A program made the translations under genes and the position numbers. A DNA stretch of 64,000 nt from Flaviramulus multivorans. GTDB taxonomy: Bacteria; Bacteroidota; Bacteroidia; Flavobacteriales; Flavobacteriaceae. The stretch's first letter is position 1; the number at the start of each line of letters is the position of its first letter. Under the pieces are notes generated by a model. The model was given only the letters and a program-made list of their open reading frames with translations, did not search any database and was not told the origin of the DNA. This document shows, in pieces, positions 8,528 to 16,994 of this stretch. Location: positions 186,001-250,000 of the forward strand of contig NZ_JAKKDV010000003.1 of the NCBI RefSeq assembly GCF_021728415.1, in the 5' to 3' direction.

Positions 8528-10000
8528 ATGGAAATTACCATAAAAGGCGACAAAGAGTTTGATGATATTCCTTCCTTAAAATCAAAAGCGCTTCGCATAA
8601 ATTTAAACGAAAATATTTACGGAACATTTGCTGAAATTGGTGCAGGACAAGAAACTTGTAGACATTTTTTTAGAGCTGGAGGCGCCTCTGGTACTATTGC
8701 TAAGGCAATGTCAGCTTATGATAAAGATTTTAGTGATGCCATTTATGGTGCTGAAGATGACGGGCGCTATGTTACAGAAGCGCGTTTACGCAAAATGCTT
8801 TCTCATGAAATGAACCTCATGGAAACAAGGCTTACGCGTGAAAAAAATCCGAATAAAATATTCTTTACTTACGCCAACACCGTTGCAACAATTGACTTTG
8901 CTAAGCAATTTAAAGGACATGGATGGGTTGGTATTAAATATCAAATTGATGCAAAAGGGGATTATAACGAAATTATTTTGCACTTACGTTTCAAGGAAAC
9001 TGATGCTAGATTACAACAAGAAACCCTTGGTATATTAGGAACTAATCTTATTTATGGTGCATTTTATAAATATAATGAACCAAAGAAATTATTACGTTAC
9101 CTATATGATCACCTAGATAAAGATCAAATAGAAATTGATACCATAAATTTTTCTGGTCCTGTATTTAGTAATGTGGATAATCGTTTAATGAGTCTGCAAC
9201 TAGTGAAAAATGGTATGACAGATGCCGTAATGTTTGGTCCTGACGGCACCAACGTTTTACCTGCTAGAGTTTTTTATAAGAAAAACATATTAGCCTTACG
9301 TGGTAGTTTTAGACCCGTAACGAAGGTAAACATGGCCATGTTTGAGAAATCATACAACATGTTTATTAAAGAAAATAAGGTAGATGAAAATAAAACAGTT
9401 GTAGTTTTTGAAATTACTTTATCAAACTTGAGAGCTGAAGGCGAAATTGATGAGCAAGATTTTATTGATAGAGCAGATTTATTATGCTCACTGGGGCAAT
9501 CAGTAATGATTTCAAATTTTCAGGAATATTATAAGGTAGTTGAATATTTTTCAAATTATACCAAAGCTAGAATGGGCTTGGTTATGGGTGTTAACAACCT
9601 GATTGATATTTTCGATGAGAAATACTATCGCCATATTAGCGGTGGAATTCTTGAAGCTTTCGGAAAGTTATTCTTTAAAGATTTAAAAGTTTACCTATAC
9701 CCTATGCTTGATCATAAAACGGGTGAGTTAATTACTAGTGAGAACTTAAAGGTCTATCCTAGAATGAAGGAACTATACAAGTTCTTTAAATACAATGGGA
9801 AAGTTATAGATATTGAAGAATACGACACGAGCATAATGAATATCTTCTCAAGAGAAATACTTCAGATGATTTCTAGCGGAGAGCATGGTTGGGAAGATAT
9901 GGTACCTGATGGAACTGCTGATTTAATAAAGGATTATCGTTTATTTGGTTACACCCGTAGACCACTAACCTTGGTTAGAAAAAGGAAAGCAACAAAATAG
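8528..10000 (+). CDS. Large conserved cytoplasmic protein of unknown function
   Basis: This 490-residue soluble protein has no signal peptide or membrane segment. Distinctive stretches are FAEIGAGQETCRHFFRAGGA near the N-terminus, an RLxREKNPNKIFFTYANTVAT region, GPDGTNVLPARVFYKKN in the middle and MLDHKTGELITSENL near the end. From memory, homologues carry conflicting automatic labels (nicotinate-nucleotide adenylyltransferase, TonB receptor). I see neither an adenylyltransferase HxGH motif nor a beta barrel, so I reject both. It has its own promoter and a strong terminator, hence is monocistronic. The sequence looks like that of an enzyme, but I assign no reaction. Confidence 0.7.
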   Translation: MEITIKGDKEFDDIPSLKSKALRINLNENIYGTFAEIGAGQETCRHFFRAGGASGTIAKAMSAYDKDFSDAIYGAEDDGRYVTEARLRKMLSHEMNLMETRLTREKNPNKIFFTYANTVATIDFAKQFKGHGWVGIKYQIDAKGDYNEIILHLRFKETDARLQQETLGILGTNLIYGAFYKYNEPKKLLRYLYDHLDKDQIEIDTINFSGPVFSNVDNRLMSLQLVKNGMTDAVMFGPDGTNVLPARVFYKKNILALRGSFRPVTKVNMAMFEKSYNMFIKENKVDENKTVVVFEITLSNLRAEGEIDEQDFIDRADLLCSLGQSVMISNFQEYYKVVEYFSNYTKARMGLVMGVNNLIDIFDEKYYRHISGGILEAFGKLFFKDLKVYLYPMLDHKTGELITSENLKVYPRMKELYKFFKYNGKVIDIEEYDTSIMNIFSREILQMISSGEHGWEDMVPDGTADLIKDYRLFGYTRRPLTLVRKRKATK

Positions 10001-10004
10001 AAAC

Positions 10005-10036
10005 AAAAAAGCGACTTTAAATAAGTCGCTTTTTTG
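10005..10036. terminator. Bidirectional intrinsic terminator
   Basis: The GCGACTT/AAGTCGC stem is flanked by an A6 run on the left and a T6 run on the right. It lies between the convergent 8528 gene and bcp. Confidence 0.85.
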
Positions 10037-10037
10037 T

Positions 10038-10490
10038 TTATTCTAGTATTTGGTCCGTATGAACTTTTGCTTTGACATTGTCAATAACACGTTCTACAAC
10101 ACCGTTTTCATCTATCACAAAAGTTATACGATGAATTCCATCAAAAGTGCGTCCCATAAATTTTTTAGGTCCCCAAACTCCAAATGTATTAATCATAATT
10201 TTATCAACATCTGCAATTAATGGATATTGAAAATTAAATTTCTTTTTAAAATTTGATTGCTTTCGTTGAGTATCCGCACTGACTCCTAAAATTTCATAAC
10301 CAGCATCGGCTAAAACCTTGTAATTATCTCTTAAATTACAAGCTTCAACAGTACAAGTTGGCGTATTTGCTGCAGGATAAAAGAAAACAACTAACTTCTT
10401 TCCTTTGTAATCAGACAATTTAACAACATTACCTTGTTCATCAAATACTTCAAAATTTGGAACTGTATCTCCTTGTTTAAGTGTTTTCAT
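10038..10490 (-). CDS. bcp: Thioredoxin-dependent thiol peroxidase (peroxiredoxin Q/Bcp)
   Basis: From the ATG at 10490 the protein is 150 residues, the usual Bcp length. The longer start at 10514 would add SKIKFKI-type residues not seen in the family and would crowd the divergent nth gene. The active site PAANTPTCT holds the peroxidatic Cys46 in the P-x3-T-x2-C pattern, and Cys51 is the expected resolving Cys of atypical 2-Cys Bcp enzymes. It reduces H2O2 and organic hydroperoxides in the cytoplasm with electrons from thioredoxin. The start is only 33 bases from the divergent nth start, so the two promoters overlap. Confidence 0.93.
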   Translation of the reverse strand: MKTLKQGDTVPNFEVFDEQGNVVKLSDYKGKKLVVFFYPAANTPTCTVEACNLRDNYKVLADAGYEILGVSADTQRKQSNFKKKFNFQYPLIADVDKIMINTFGVWGPKKFMGRTFDGIHRITFVIDENGVVERVIDNVKAKVHTDQILE

Positions 10491-10523
10491 AATCTTAAAT
10501 TTGATTTTTGACAAAAATACAAT

Positions 10524-11183
10524 ATGACTAAGGAAGAAAAGGTAGAATTTGTAATAAAAACTTTAAAAGAACTATATCCAACAATTCCTATTCCTTTAAA
10601 CCATAAAGATCCTTATACTTTATTAATTGCAGTTCTTATGTCTGCTCAAAGTACCGATGTTAGAGTAAACCAAATTACGCCTTTGCTGTTTGAAAAAGCA
10701 GATAATCCACATGACATGGTAAAGTTAACAGTTGATGAAATTAGGGACATCATCAAACCAGTTGGTTTATCACCAATGAAGAGTAAAGGGATTTATGGAT
10801 TATCCAAAATTCTCATTGAAAAATATGATGGAAAAGTTCCTCAAAGTTTTGAAGCTCTGGAATCATTGCCAGCTGTAGGTCACAAAACGGCTAGTGTTGT
10901 GATGTCTCAAGCATTTGGTGTACCTGCGTTTCCTGTTGACACCCATATACACCGCTTAATGTATCGTTGGAATTTAAGTAATGGTAAAAATGTAGTACAA
11001 ACTGAAAAAGATGCTAAACGTTTATTCCCAAAAGATTTGTGGAATGATTTGCATCTTCAAATTATATGGTATGGTCGAGAATATTCTCCTGCTCGAGGTT
11101 GGGATTTAGAAAAGGACATTATAACAAAAACTATTGGGAGAAAATCTGTAATTGATGACTACAACAAATTAAAAAAGTCCTAA
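10524..11183 (+). CDS. nth: Endonuclease III, cysteine-free form without the Fe-S cluster
   Basis: This 219-residue DNA glycosylase/AP lyase has the helix-hairpin-helix LPAVGHKTASV with catalytic Lys121 and the catalytic Asp139 in FPVDTHIHR. It excises oxidised pyrimidines and nicks at the resulting abasic site. Escherichia coli Nth carries a C-terminal [4Fe-4S] loop with four Cys, whereas this protein has no Cys at all. The C-terminus instead reads WYGREYSPARGWDLEKD followed by a short basic tail. Length and both catalytic residues are intact, so activity is expected. It is transcribed divergently from bcp, giving an oxidative-damage pair. Confidence 0.92.
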   Translation: MTKEEKVEFVIKTLKELYPTIPIPLNHKDPYTLLIAVLMSAQSTDVRVNQITPLLFEKADNPHDMVKLTVDEIRDIIKPVGLSPMKSKGIYGLSKILIEKYDGKVPQSFEALESLPAVGHKTASVVMSQAFGVPAFPVDTHIHRLMYRWNLSNGKNVVQTEKDAKRLFPKDLWNDLHLQIIWYGREYSPARGWDLEKDIITKTIGRKSVIDDYNKLKKS

Positions 11184-11206
11184 CAAACAATTTATTAGGA
11201 CTTTCA
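11171..11206 (+). terminator. Terminator-like hairpin overlapping the nth stop codon
   Basis: AAAGTCCTAA (11174-11183) pairs with TTAGGACTTT (11195-11204). The nth stop codon is part of the left arm. The T-tract is short, so this may act in part as an mRNA 3' end stabiliser. It also precedes the end of the small minus-strand ORF. Confidence 0.5.
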
Positions 11207-11210
11207 AAAC

Positions 11211-11354
11211 TTAGTTTAGAAGTGCTTCAAACTTCAATTTATTACAATTTATAACACTTAAAGCCTTTGAGTAATTTAGAAGAAAATTAACCGTTTCCTC
11301 TTTCGGTTCAAGTTCATTTTTAATAGAATTTTTTTCAGAGTAAAGTTTTGCCAT
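11211..11354 (-). CDS. Small conserved protein downstream of the ECF sigma gene, 47 residues
   Basis: A 48-codon ORF reads MAKLYSEKNSIKNELEPKEE and continues to a stop at 11211. It encodes a small soluble, charged protein without Cys motifs or a membrane segment; the single Cys is near the C-terminus. It lies 57 bases downstream of the ECF sigma factor on the same strand. From memory, short ORFs beginning MAKLYSEK and continuing with ELEPK recur next to this sigma gene in flavobacteria, which supports it being real. A role as a sigma-associated modulator is only an inference from position. Confidence 0.7.
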   Translation of the reverse strand: MAKLYSEKNSIKNELEPKEETVNFLLNYSKALSVINCNKLKFEALLN

Positions 11355-11411
11355 TTTATAAAGTTAAGGGTTTATTTAAACCAATAACGTAGCAAAATTT
11401 ACTTTATTGCA

Positions 11412-11996
11412 TCAGTTTGTTAAAACAATATTATGTTTATCAATTATCTTACGTAAATTAATTAATGCATAGCGCATTCTACCTAGCGCTGTATTAATGC
11501 TAACACCTGTTTTATCAGATATCTCTTTAAAACTCATATCACTGTAAATACGCATCATAAGTACTTCTTTTTGATCCTCAGGTAATTCATCAACCAAACG
11601 TCTTACATCATTCTCAACCTGTTCTTTAATAATGGTTTTTTCTGCATTCAAACTGGTATCGCTTAAAACTGAAAAAATACTAAACTCACCTGTGTTATCA
11701 AACTTAGGCATTCTGTTATTTTTTCTGAAATAATCAATAACTAGGTTATGAGAAATACGCATTACCCAAGGTAAAAATTTACCTTCTTCGTTATAAGCAC
11801 CTCGTTTTAAAGTACGAATTACTTTAATAAATGTGTCCTGAAAAACATCTTCAGCAACATCCCTATCGTATACTTTTGAATAAATAAAACTGTAAATTTT
11901 TTGTTTGTGCCTTTTAATCAGAATTTCCAAGGCGCTTTCATCGCCTTTAATATAGTTGCTAACAAGCGTAGCATCTGAGATAAGTTCGTATTGCAT
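11412..11996 (-). CDS. ECF-subfamily RNA polymerase sigma factor
   Basis: This 194-residue sigma-70 family protein has region 2 at about residues 25-95 (including DVAEDVFQDTFIKV) and region 4 at about 135-185 (ELPEDQKEVLMMRIYSDMSF, then a helix-turn-helix). There is no sigma-1.1 or region 3, which defines the ECF type. No anti-sigma factor with a membrane segment follows. The only same-strand neighbour downstream is the 47-residue ORF. Bacteroidota carry many ECF factors, and this one, lacking a FecR-like partner, resembles the general SigW/RpoE type next to uvrA. The stimulus is unknown. Confidence 0.9.
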   Translation of the reverse strand: MQYELISDATLVSNYIKGDESALEILIKRHKQKIYSFIYSKVYDRDVAEDVFQDTFIKVIRTLKRGAYNEEGKFLPWVMRISHNLVIDYFRKNNRMPKFDNTGEFSIFSVLSDTSLNAEKTIIKEQVENDVRRLVDELPEDQKEVLMMRIYSDMSFKEISDKTGVSINTALGRMRYALINLRKIIDKHNIVLTN

Positions 11997-12203
11997 AATA
12001 ATTACTTTTTGTGCACAGAAGAAGGCTTCTTTGCTTGGGGTTAAATGTTTAAAAAGTAATTTTCTGCTATAGGCTAGATATTGATTAAATTGCTAATTAT
12101 AAATCAAATATAACAACAATCATTCCTAAAAAACAAAAATTAACAACTTTTTTTAACAATATTCTTATAATAGAATACATTTTTTAAGATGAACGACTTA
12201 TAG

Positions 12204-12211
12204 TATCTTTG
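12204..12211 (+). promoter_or_regulatory. -7 box of the uvrA promoter
   Basis: TATCTTTG is an exact TAnnTTTG match ending 24 bases before the uvrA start codon. The -33 element is weak (a T-run at 12181). Confidence 0.6.
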
Positions 12212-12235
12212 TCACTTTATTTTCTATAAAAGCAT

Positions 12236-15019
12236 ATGAACACTAGTCTTTCCGAAGTAAATCCAAAAGAAAACATCATCATTAAGGGTGCAAAACTTCA
12301 TAATTTAAAAAATATCGATGTTGTCATTCCTCGAAACAAGCTTGTGGTTATTACTGGTTTGTCTGGTTCTGGTAAGTCTAGTCTCGCTTTTGACACACTT
12401 TATGCGGAAGGACAGCGACGCTACGTAGAAAGCTTGTCAAGTTATGCACGTCAGTTTTTAGGAAGGCTAAACAAGCCAAAAGTAGATTATATTAAAGGCA
12501 TTGCACCAGCCATAGCCATTGAGCAAAAGGTGAATTCAACAAACCCACGTTCAACAGTCGGTACAACTACCGAAATTTATGATTATTTAAAATTATTATT
12601 TGCAAGAATTGGTAAAACCTACTCGCCTATTTCTGGCAACGAGGTTAAAAAAGATACGGTAACCGATGTTTTAAACTTTTTAAAATCATTTCCTGAAGGT
12701 GAAAAACTATTGCTCCTCGCTCCTATTTATTTAGAAGAAGGTAGAACTATAGAGGACAAACTTAAAACTTTGCAGCAGCAAGGGTATGCCAGAATACAGG
12801 CAAATAGCGAGGTTTTTAGGATTGATGAAATAGAATCCGTAAACACGAATTCCTCAATTCAATTAGTGGTAGATAGGGTTATTATTAAAAAAGAAGAAGA
12901 TTTTTTCAATCGATTAGCCGATGCTGTTCAAACCGCTTTTTTTGAAGGGAAAGGAACATGTACTATTGAAACATTAGCAGATAAAAAACAACAAACTTTC
13001 AGTAATAAGTTTGAGTTAGATGGTATCACTTTTTTAGAGCCTAATATTCATTTATTCAGTTTTAACAATCCTTATGGTGCTTGCCCAAAATGTGAAGGTT
13101 ATGGGGATATAATTGGAATTGATGACGATTTAGTAATTCCTAACACAGGACTATCTGTTTATGAAAACGCTATATTTCCCTGGCGCGGAGAAAGCATGAG
13201 CTGGTATCGTGACCAGTTAGTTAATAATTCGCATAAATTCGATTTTCCAATTCATAAACCTTATTTCGAGTTAAGTGATGCTCAAAAACAACTTATTTGG
13301 GATGGCAATCAGTATTTTGAAGGTTTGAATTCCTTTTTTGCTGAGTTAGAGGCTAAAGCTTATAAGATTCAGAATCGGGTTATGTTATCGCGTTACCGTG
13401 GCAAAACAAAGTGCAAAACTTGTAATGGTAAAAGACTGCGAGTTGAAGCCAATTATGTAAAAGTTGGAGGTGCAACTATAACTGATTTGGTAGAAATGCC
13501 GTTAGATAAGTTAGCTAACTTCTTTAAACAACTAGAGTTAAATGATAATGATACACAAATAGCTAGTAGGCTACTAAAGGAAATTAACAACCGTTTATCA
13601 TTCCTCGCAAATGTAGGTTTAGATTATTTAACGCTTAACAGAAAATCGAACACATTATCAGGTGGTGAGAGCCAACGTATAAATTTGGCAACATCTCTAG
13701 GGAGCAGTTTAGTAGGCTCAATGTATATTTTAGATGAACCTAGTATTGGTTTACATCCTAAAGATACCGAGCGTTTAATTTTAGTTTTAAAACAATTACG
13801 CGATTTAGGAAACACTGTGATAGTTGTTGAGCATGACGAAGATATAATGAAAGCTGCCGATGAAATTATAGATATAGGTCCTGAAGCAGGTACTTTTGGA
13901 GGTCATGTAGTTGCTAATGGAACTTATCATGATATTCTAGATTCAAATTCGCTAACTGCACAATATTTAAATGGAGCTTTGGAGATTGAGGTTCCTAAAA
14001 AGCGTAGAGAATCTAAATATTACGTTGAAATAAAAGGCGCTAGAGAAAACAATCTTAAAAATATTGATGTTCACTTTCCATTAGGAGTGCTAACAGTGAT
14101 TACGGGCGTTTCTGGAAGTGGAAAAAGCACCTTAGTTAAGAAGATTTTATACCCGGCATTACAAAAAAAATTAACTGATTTTGGAGATAAACCAGGGCAA
14201 TTTACCTCTTTAGAAGGGAGTTTTAGCAACATTAAGCATATAGAGTTTGTTGATCAAAACCCCATTGGTCGTTCGTCGCGCTCAAATCCCGTTACCTATA
14301 TAAAAGCCTATGATGATATTCGTGCTTTATTCTCAAAACAAAAACTTAGCGCTATAAGAAATTATCAAGCAAAACATTTTAGTTTTAATGTTGATGGTGG
14401 ACGTTGTGAAACTTGTAAAGGTGAAGGAGAAGTCACTATTGAAATGCAATTTATGGCAGATGTTCACTTAGAGTGCGAAACCTGTAAGGGTAAACGCTTT
14501 AAAAAAGAAGTTCTGGAAGTTACTTTTGCAGATAAAAATATTGATGACATTTTAAATTTAACCATTGATGATGCAATTACGTTTTTTGAAGCAACCCATC
14601 AAACTAAAATTAAAACTAAATTACAACCTTTACAAGACGTTGGCTTGGGCTATGTAACATTAGGGCAAAGTTCTTCTACCCTATCTGGTGGTGAAGCTCA
14701 GCGTATAAAATTAGCGTCGTTTTTAGGAAAAGGCAATAATAAAGATAAAGCACTTTTTATTTTTGACGAACCCACTACAGGCTTACACTTTCATGATATT
14801 CAAAAGTTATTAAAATCCTTTAATGCTTTAATAGAAAAAGGGCATTCTATAATTGTTGTTGAACACAATTTAGATTTAATCAAATGTGCTGATTATATTA
14901 TTGATTTAGGTCCTAGCGGTGGTGAAAACGGTGGAAATTTAGTTGCCTCAGGAACTCCTGAAGTAATCGTAAAAGTAGAAATTTCCGAAACTGGAAAATA
15001 CTTAAAAGAGAAGCTTTAA
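12236..15019 (+). CDS. uvrA: Excinuclease ABC subunit A
   Basis: This 927-residue UvrA is full length. It has two ABC ATPase modules, with Walker A GLSGSGKSS at 41-49 and GVSGSGKST at about 624-632. Zinc-binding CxxC pairs are CPKC/CKTC at about 283 and 392, and CETC/CETC at about 724 and 748. ABC signatures LSGGE occur in both halves. UvrA dimers detect helix-distorting DNA damage and load UvrB in nucleotide excision repair. It is preceded by its own TAnnTTTG box and followed by a strong hairpin terminator, so it is a single-gene unit. No LexA-like operator was recognised. Confidence 0.97.
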   Translation: MNTSLSEVNPKENIIIKGAKLHNLKNIDVVIPRNKLVVITGLSGSGKSSLAFDTLYAEGQRRYVESLSSYARQFLGRLNKPKVDYIKGIAPAIAIEQKVNSTNPRSTVGTTTEIYDYLKLLFARIGKTYSPISGNEVKKDTVTDVLNFLKSFPEGEKLLLLAPIYLEEGRTIEDKLKTLQQQGYARIQANSEVFRIDEIESVNTNSSIQLVVDRVIIKKEEDFFNRLADAVQTAFFEGKGTCTIETLADKKQQTFSNKFELDGITFLEPNIHLFSFNNPYGACPKCEGYGDIIGIDDDLVIPNTGLSVYENAIFPWRGESMSWYRDQLVNNSHKFDFPIHKPYFELSDAQKQLIWDGNQYFEGLNSFFAELEAKAYKIQNRVMLSRYRGKTKCKTCNGKRLRVEANYVKVGGATITDLVEMPLDKLANFFKQLELNDNDTQIASRLLKEINNRLSFLANVGLDYLTLNRKSNTLSGGESQRINLATSLGSSLVGSMYILDEPSIGLHPKDTERLILVLKQLRDLGNTVIVVEHDEDIMKAADEIIDIGPEAGTFGGHVVANGTYHDILDSNSLTAQYLNGALEIEVPKKRRESKYYVEIKGARENNLKNIDVHFPLGVLTVITGVSGSGKSTLVKKILYPALQKKLTDFGDKPGQFTSLEGSFSNIKHIEFVDQNPIGRSSRSNPVTYIKAYDDIRALFSKQKLSAIRNYQAKHFSFNVDGGRCETCKGEGEVTIEMQFMADVHLECETCKGKRFKKEVLEVTFADKNIDDILNLTIDDAITFFEATHQTKIKTKLQPLQDVGLGYVTLGQSSSTLSGGEAQRIKLASFLGKGNNKDKALFIFDEPTTGLHFHDIQKLLKSFNALIEKGHSIIVVEHNLDLIKCADYIIDLGPSGGENGGNLVASGTPEVIVKVEISETGKYLKEKL

Positions 15020-15023
15020 ACAT

Positions 15024-15053
15024 AAAAACGGAGGCAATAACCTCCGTTTTTTA
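15024..15053 (+). terminator. Intrinsic terminator of uvrA
   Basis: The AACGGAGG/CCTCCGTT stem with a CAATAA loop is followed by a T6 run. A-residues on the left allow use by the convergent gene as well. Confidence 0.85.
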
Positions 15054-15071
15054 CTTTTAAAACAGTTTTTT

Positions 15072-15644
15072 TTAAAATTTGTAACCGATACCAATTTGGA
15101 AACCGCTTAGCTTAGAAGATGCATCACCCGCTGTATTTTCTAAAAGATTGGTTAGACCAAATCCATATCTTGCGTTCAAATTGAAATTTTCTACAAATTC
15201 ATACGCAGCACCTACATCAACCCCAAGATTGAATGATTTTATTCCGTCTGGTGCATCTAAAAGATATCCGAAATTTGGTCCAGCTAGCACGTCAAATTTC
15301 TCTGCAACACCATATTTAACTAATACAGGAGCTTGTAGTTGGTTTAAATCTTTTATACCAACAAAATCAATTTCTGGTTGGAGTTCTAATTTTTCACTTA
15401 ACTCAATATCAGTAAAATAAATGCCAATAAAAAATCCAGATTCAGATGTGGTATTCTTTATTTGCTGGAAAGCACTAGACGATTTGCTTGAAGTAGCAGA
15501 TTTTTGAGTTGGACCAACCACAGATGATATTCCACCAGAATAACGGTATGTTTCATTTCCTGCATGATAGCCTCCTCTAACGGCACATGACGAAATTAAA
15601 GTAACAATAAAGCATAATGAAATGAGGGAATTGATTTTTTTCAT
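15072..15644 (-). CDS. Outer-membrane beta-barrel protein with lipoprotein-type signal
   Basis: This 190-residue exported protein begins with a signal ending in LISSCAVRGG, a lipobox-like Cys at about residue 20. After a Ser/Thr-rich linker come alternating beta strands (about 70-190) and a C-terminal strand GFQIGIGYKF ending in Phe, the usual outer-membrane-barrel end. This fits the OMP_b-brl_2/porin-family small eight-stranded barrels common in Bacteroidota. A combined lipobox and barrel is slightly unusual, and the Cys might instead be an ordinary signal-peptide residue. The function is unknown, probably structural or adhesive. Confidence 0.75.
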   Translation of the reverse strand: MKKINSLISLCFIVTLISSCAVRGGYHAGNETYRYSGGISSVVGPTQKSATSSKSSSAFQQIKNTTSESGFFIGIYFTDIELSEKLELQPEIDFVGIKDLNQLQAPVLVKYGVAEKFDVLAGPNFGYLLDAPDGIKSFNLGVDVGAAYEFVENFNLNARYGFGLTNLLENTAGDASSKLSGFQIGIGYKF

Positions 15645-15733
15645 GATTAATAGTTTTTGATTAGCTTTTTAAATTTACTAAACAATTGCCTAAAAACCAA
15701 ATAGTTAGATGTTTTAGAAACAGACTTTTTATT

Positions 15734-16834
15734 TCAATAAAATAAAAAAGCAAACATACCGAGGATTAAAACTGCCAAAGGCGCAACGAATGATAAAAAG
15801 AAAAAACTAACAACGCTCGCTTTAAAAAAACTAAAAAACCACCCTTGTTGATAAAACCGTTTTAAAGCTAAAAATAGGTAAACAAACGTAGAAAGTGCTA
15901 TAAGAAAATCTATCCAATCTGGAATATCAATTATAAAATTCACTCCAATTATAATACTAAAAACAGTAAATAGAAACGAAAAATAATAAAAACTAAACAC
16001 CAAATGATGAGCATATAAACCCCTTCTCCAATAGAATATTTTTAAAATCAAAGCAAATATTGGAAGTAAAAAAAACATAGCTATAGGTATAGTATCATAA
16101 AACGCTTGTAAAATACTTCCACCTTGTCGTGACTTATAGAACTTTAGTGCTTGTGCATACAATCGTCTTGTAAAAGACCCCGCATCATCACTCATTCCCA
16201 TTTGCTTATAAATTTCCTGATCTGAAGCTCCGCTAGCTATCAATGAATCAACGGATGCTTCATTAAAATCAAAATTTAACCCATCATTTTTTTTAAAGTT
16301 ATCTGATTTTACAATTGAATCTATTTGATTATCTGAAAAACCATGAAATATCTTATTGTTTTCTAAAGTTTTTCTAACGTTTGCTCTAGCTATAGAATCT
16401 TCTTTTTTCTTTTTAGATAATTTAACGGCGTATATAGAGTCTTTTATCCGCGAATCTTTAATTGTATCTAAAGCCTTTTCTTGTTTTAAGGTTTTGGCAA
16501 GTGTTTCATCTAAACTTTGTACTTGTTTACGCTGAATAAACGAGAACAAAAAGAAAAACACTACAGTTATAAACAAATACATTTGTGCCGGATGTAAATA
16601 CAATAAACGCTTTCCTTCTACAAAGCGTCTTGCCAAATACCCTGGTTTTAGTAATAAAGGAAAAAAACTCTTAAAAAATCGCGCATCAAAAGAAAAATAG
16701 TTACTTATAGTATTATAAAATAATACCTTAACAGTTAGTTCTTCTTTGGCTTGTTGCCCGCAATGCGGACAAAACTTAAAGCCTTCTTCAAATTGTTGCT
16801 CGCAATTTTTACAGGTTTCTAATTGGTTTTCCAT
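15734..16834 (-). CDS. DUF3667-type membrane protein with N-terminal zinc ribbon
   Basis: This 366-residue protein has an N-terminal zinc ribbon (Cys8/Cys11 and Cys22/Cys25). The conserved block GYLARRFVEGKRLLYLHPAQ precedes the first membrane helix and is typical of DUF3667. A long charged, probably extracytoplasmic loop (about residues 120-235) separates the first helix from a cluster of four or five C-terminal helices. DUF3667 proteins are widespread in Bacteroidota and uncharacterised. It is monocistronic and divergent from the sigma-54-linked gene at 16995. Confidence 0.82.
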   Translation of the reverse strand: MENQLETCKNCEQQFEEGFKFCPHCGQQAKEELTVKVLFYNTISNYFSFDARFFKSFFPLLLKPGYLARRFVEGKRLLYLHPAQMYLFITVVFFFLFSFIQRKQVQSLDETLAKTLKQEKALDTIKDSRIKDSIYAVKLSKKKKEDSIARANVRKTLENNKIFHGFSDNQIDSIVKSDNFKKNDGLNFDFNEASVDSLIASGASDQEIYKQMGMSDDAGSFTRRLYAQALKFYKSRQGGSILQAFYDTIPIAMFFLLPIFALILKIFYWRRGLYAHHLVFSFYYFSFLFTVFSIIIGVNFIIDIPDWIDFLIALSTFVYLFLALKRFYQQGWFFSFFKASVVSFFFLSFVAPLAVLILGMFAFLFY

Positions 16835-16920
16835 TAAACTGATTGGTTTATATAAAAGTAAAAAAAAAGATTAAACAAATATGAATTTCTATAATTTTGA
16901 TTATCAAATAATTACAATTT

Positions 16921-16936
16921 TGGCACGCATATTGAA
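16921..16936 (+). promoter_or_regulatory. Sigma-54 (-24/-12) promoter
   Basis: TGGCACG-N4-TTGA has the exact spacing of the RpoN consensus TGGCACG-N4-TTGC and differs from it only at the last base. It lies 59 bases before the downstream start codon, on the correct strand. Confidence 0.7.
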
Positions 16937-16994
16937 AAGTATTGAGTAATAGCGAAAGCCGAAAAGCTAAAGAGTAGGCAAAATGTAAAATCCT

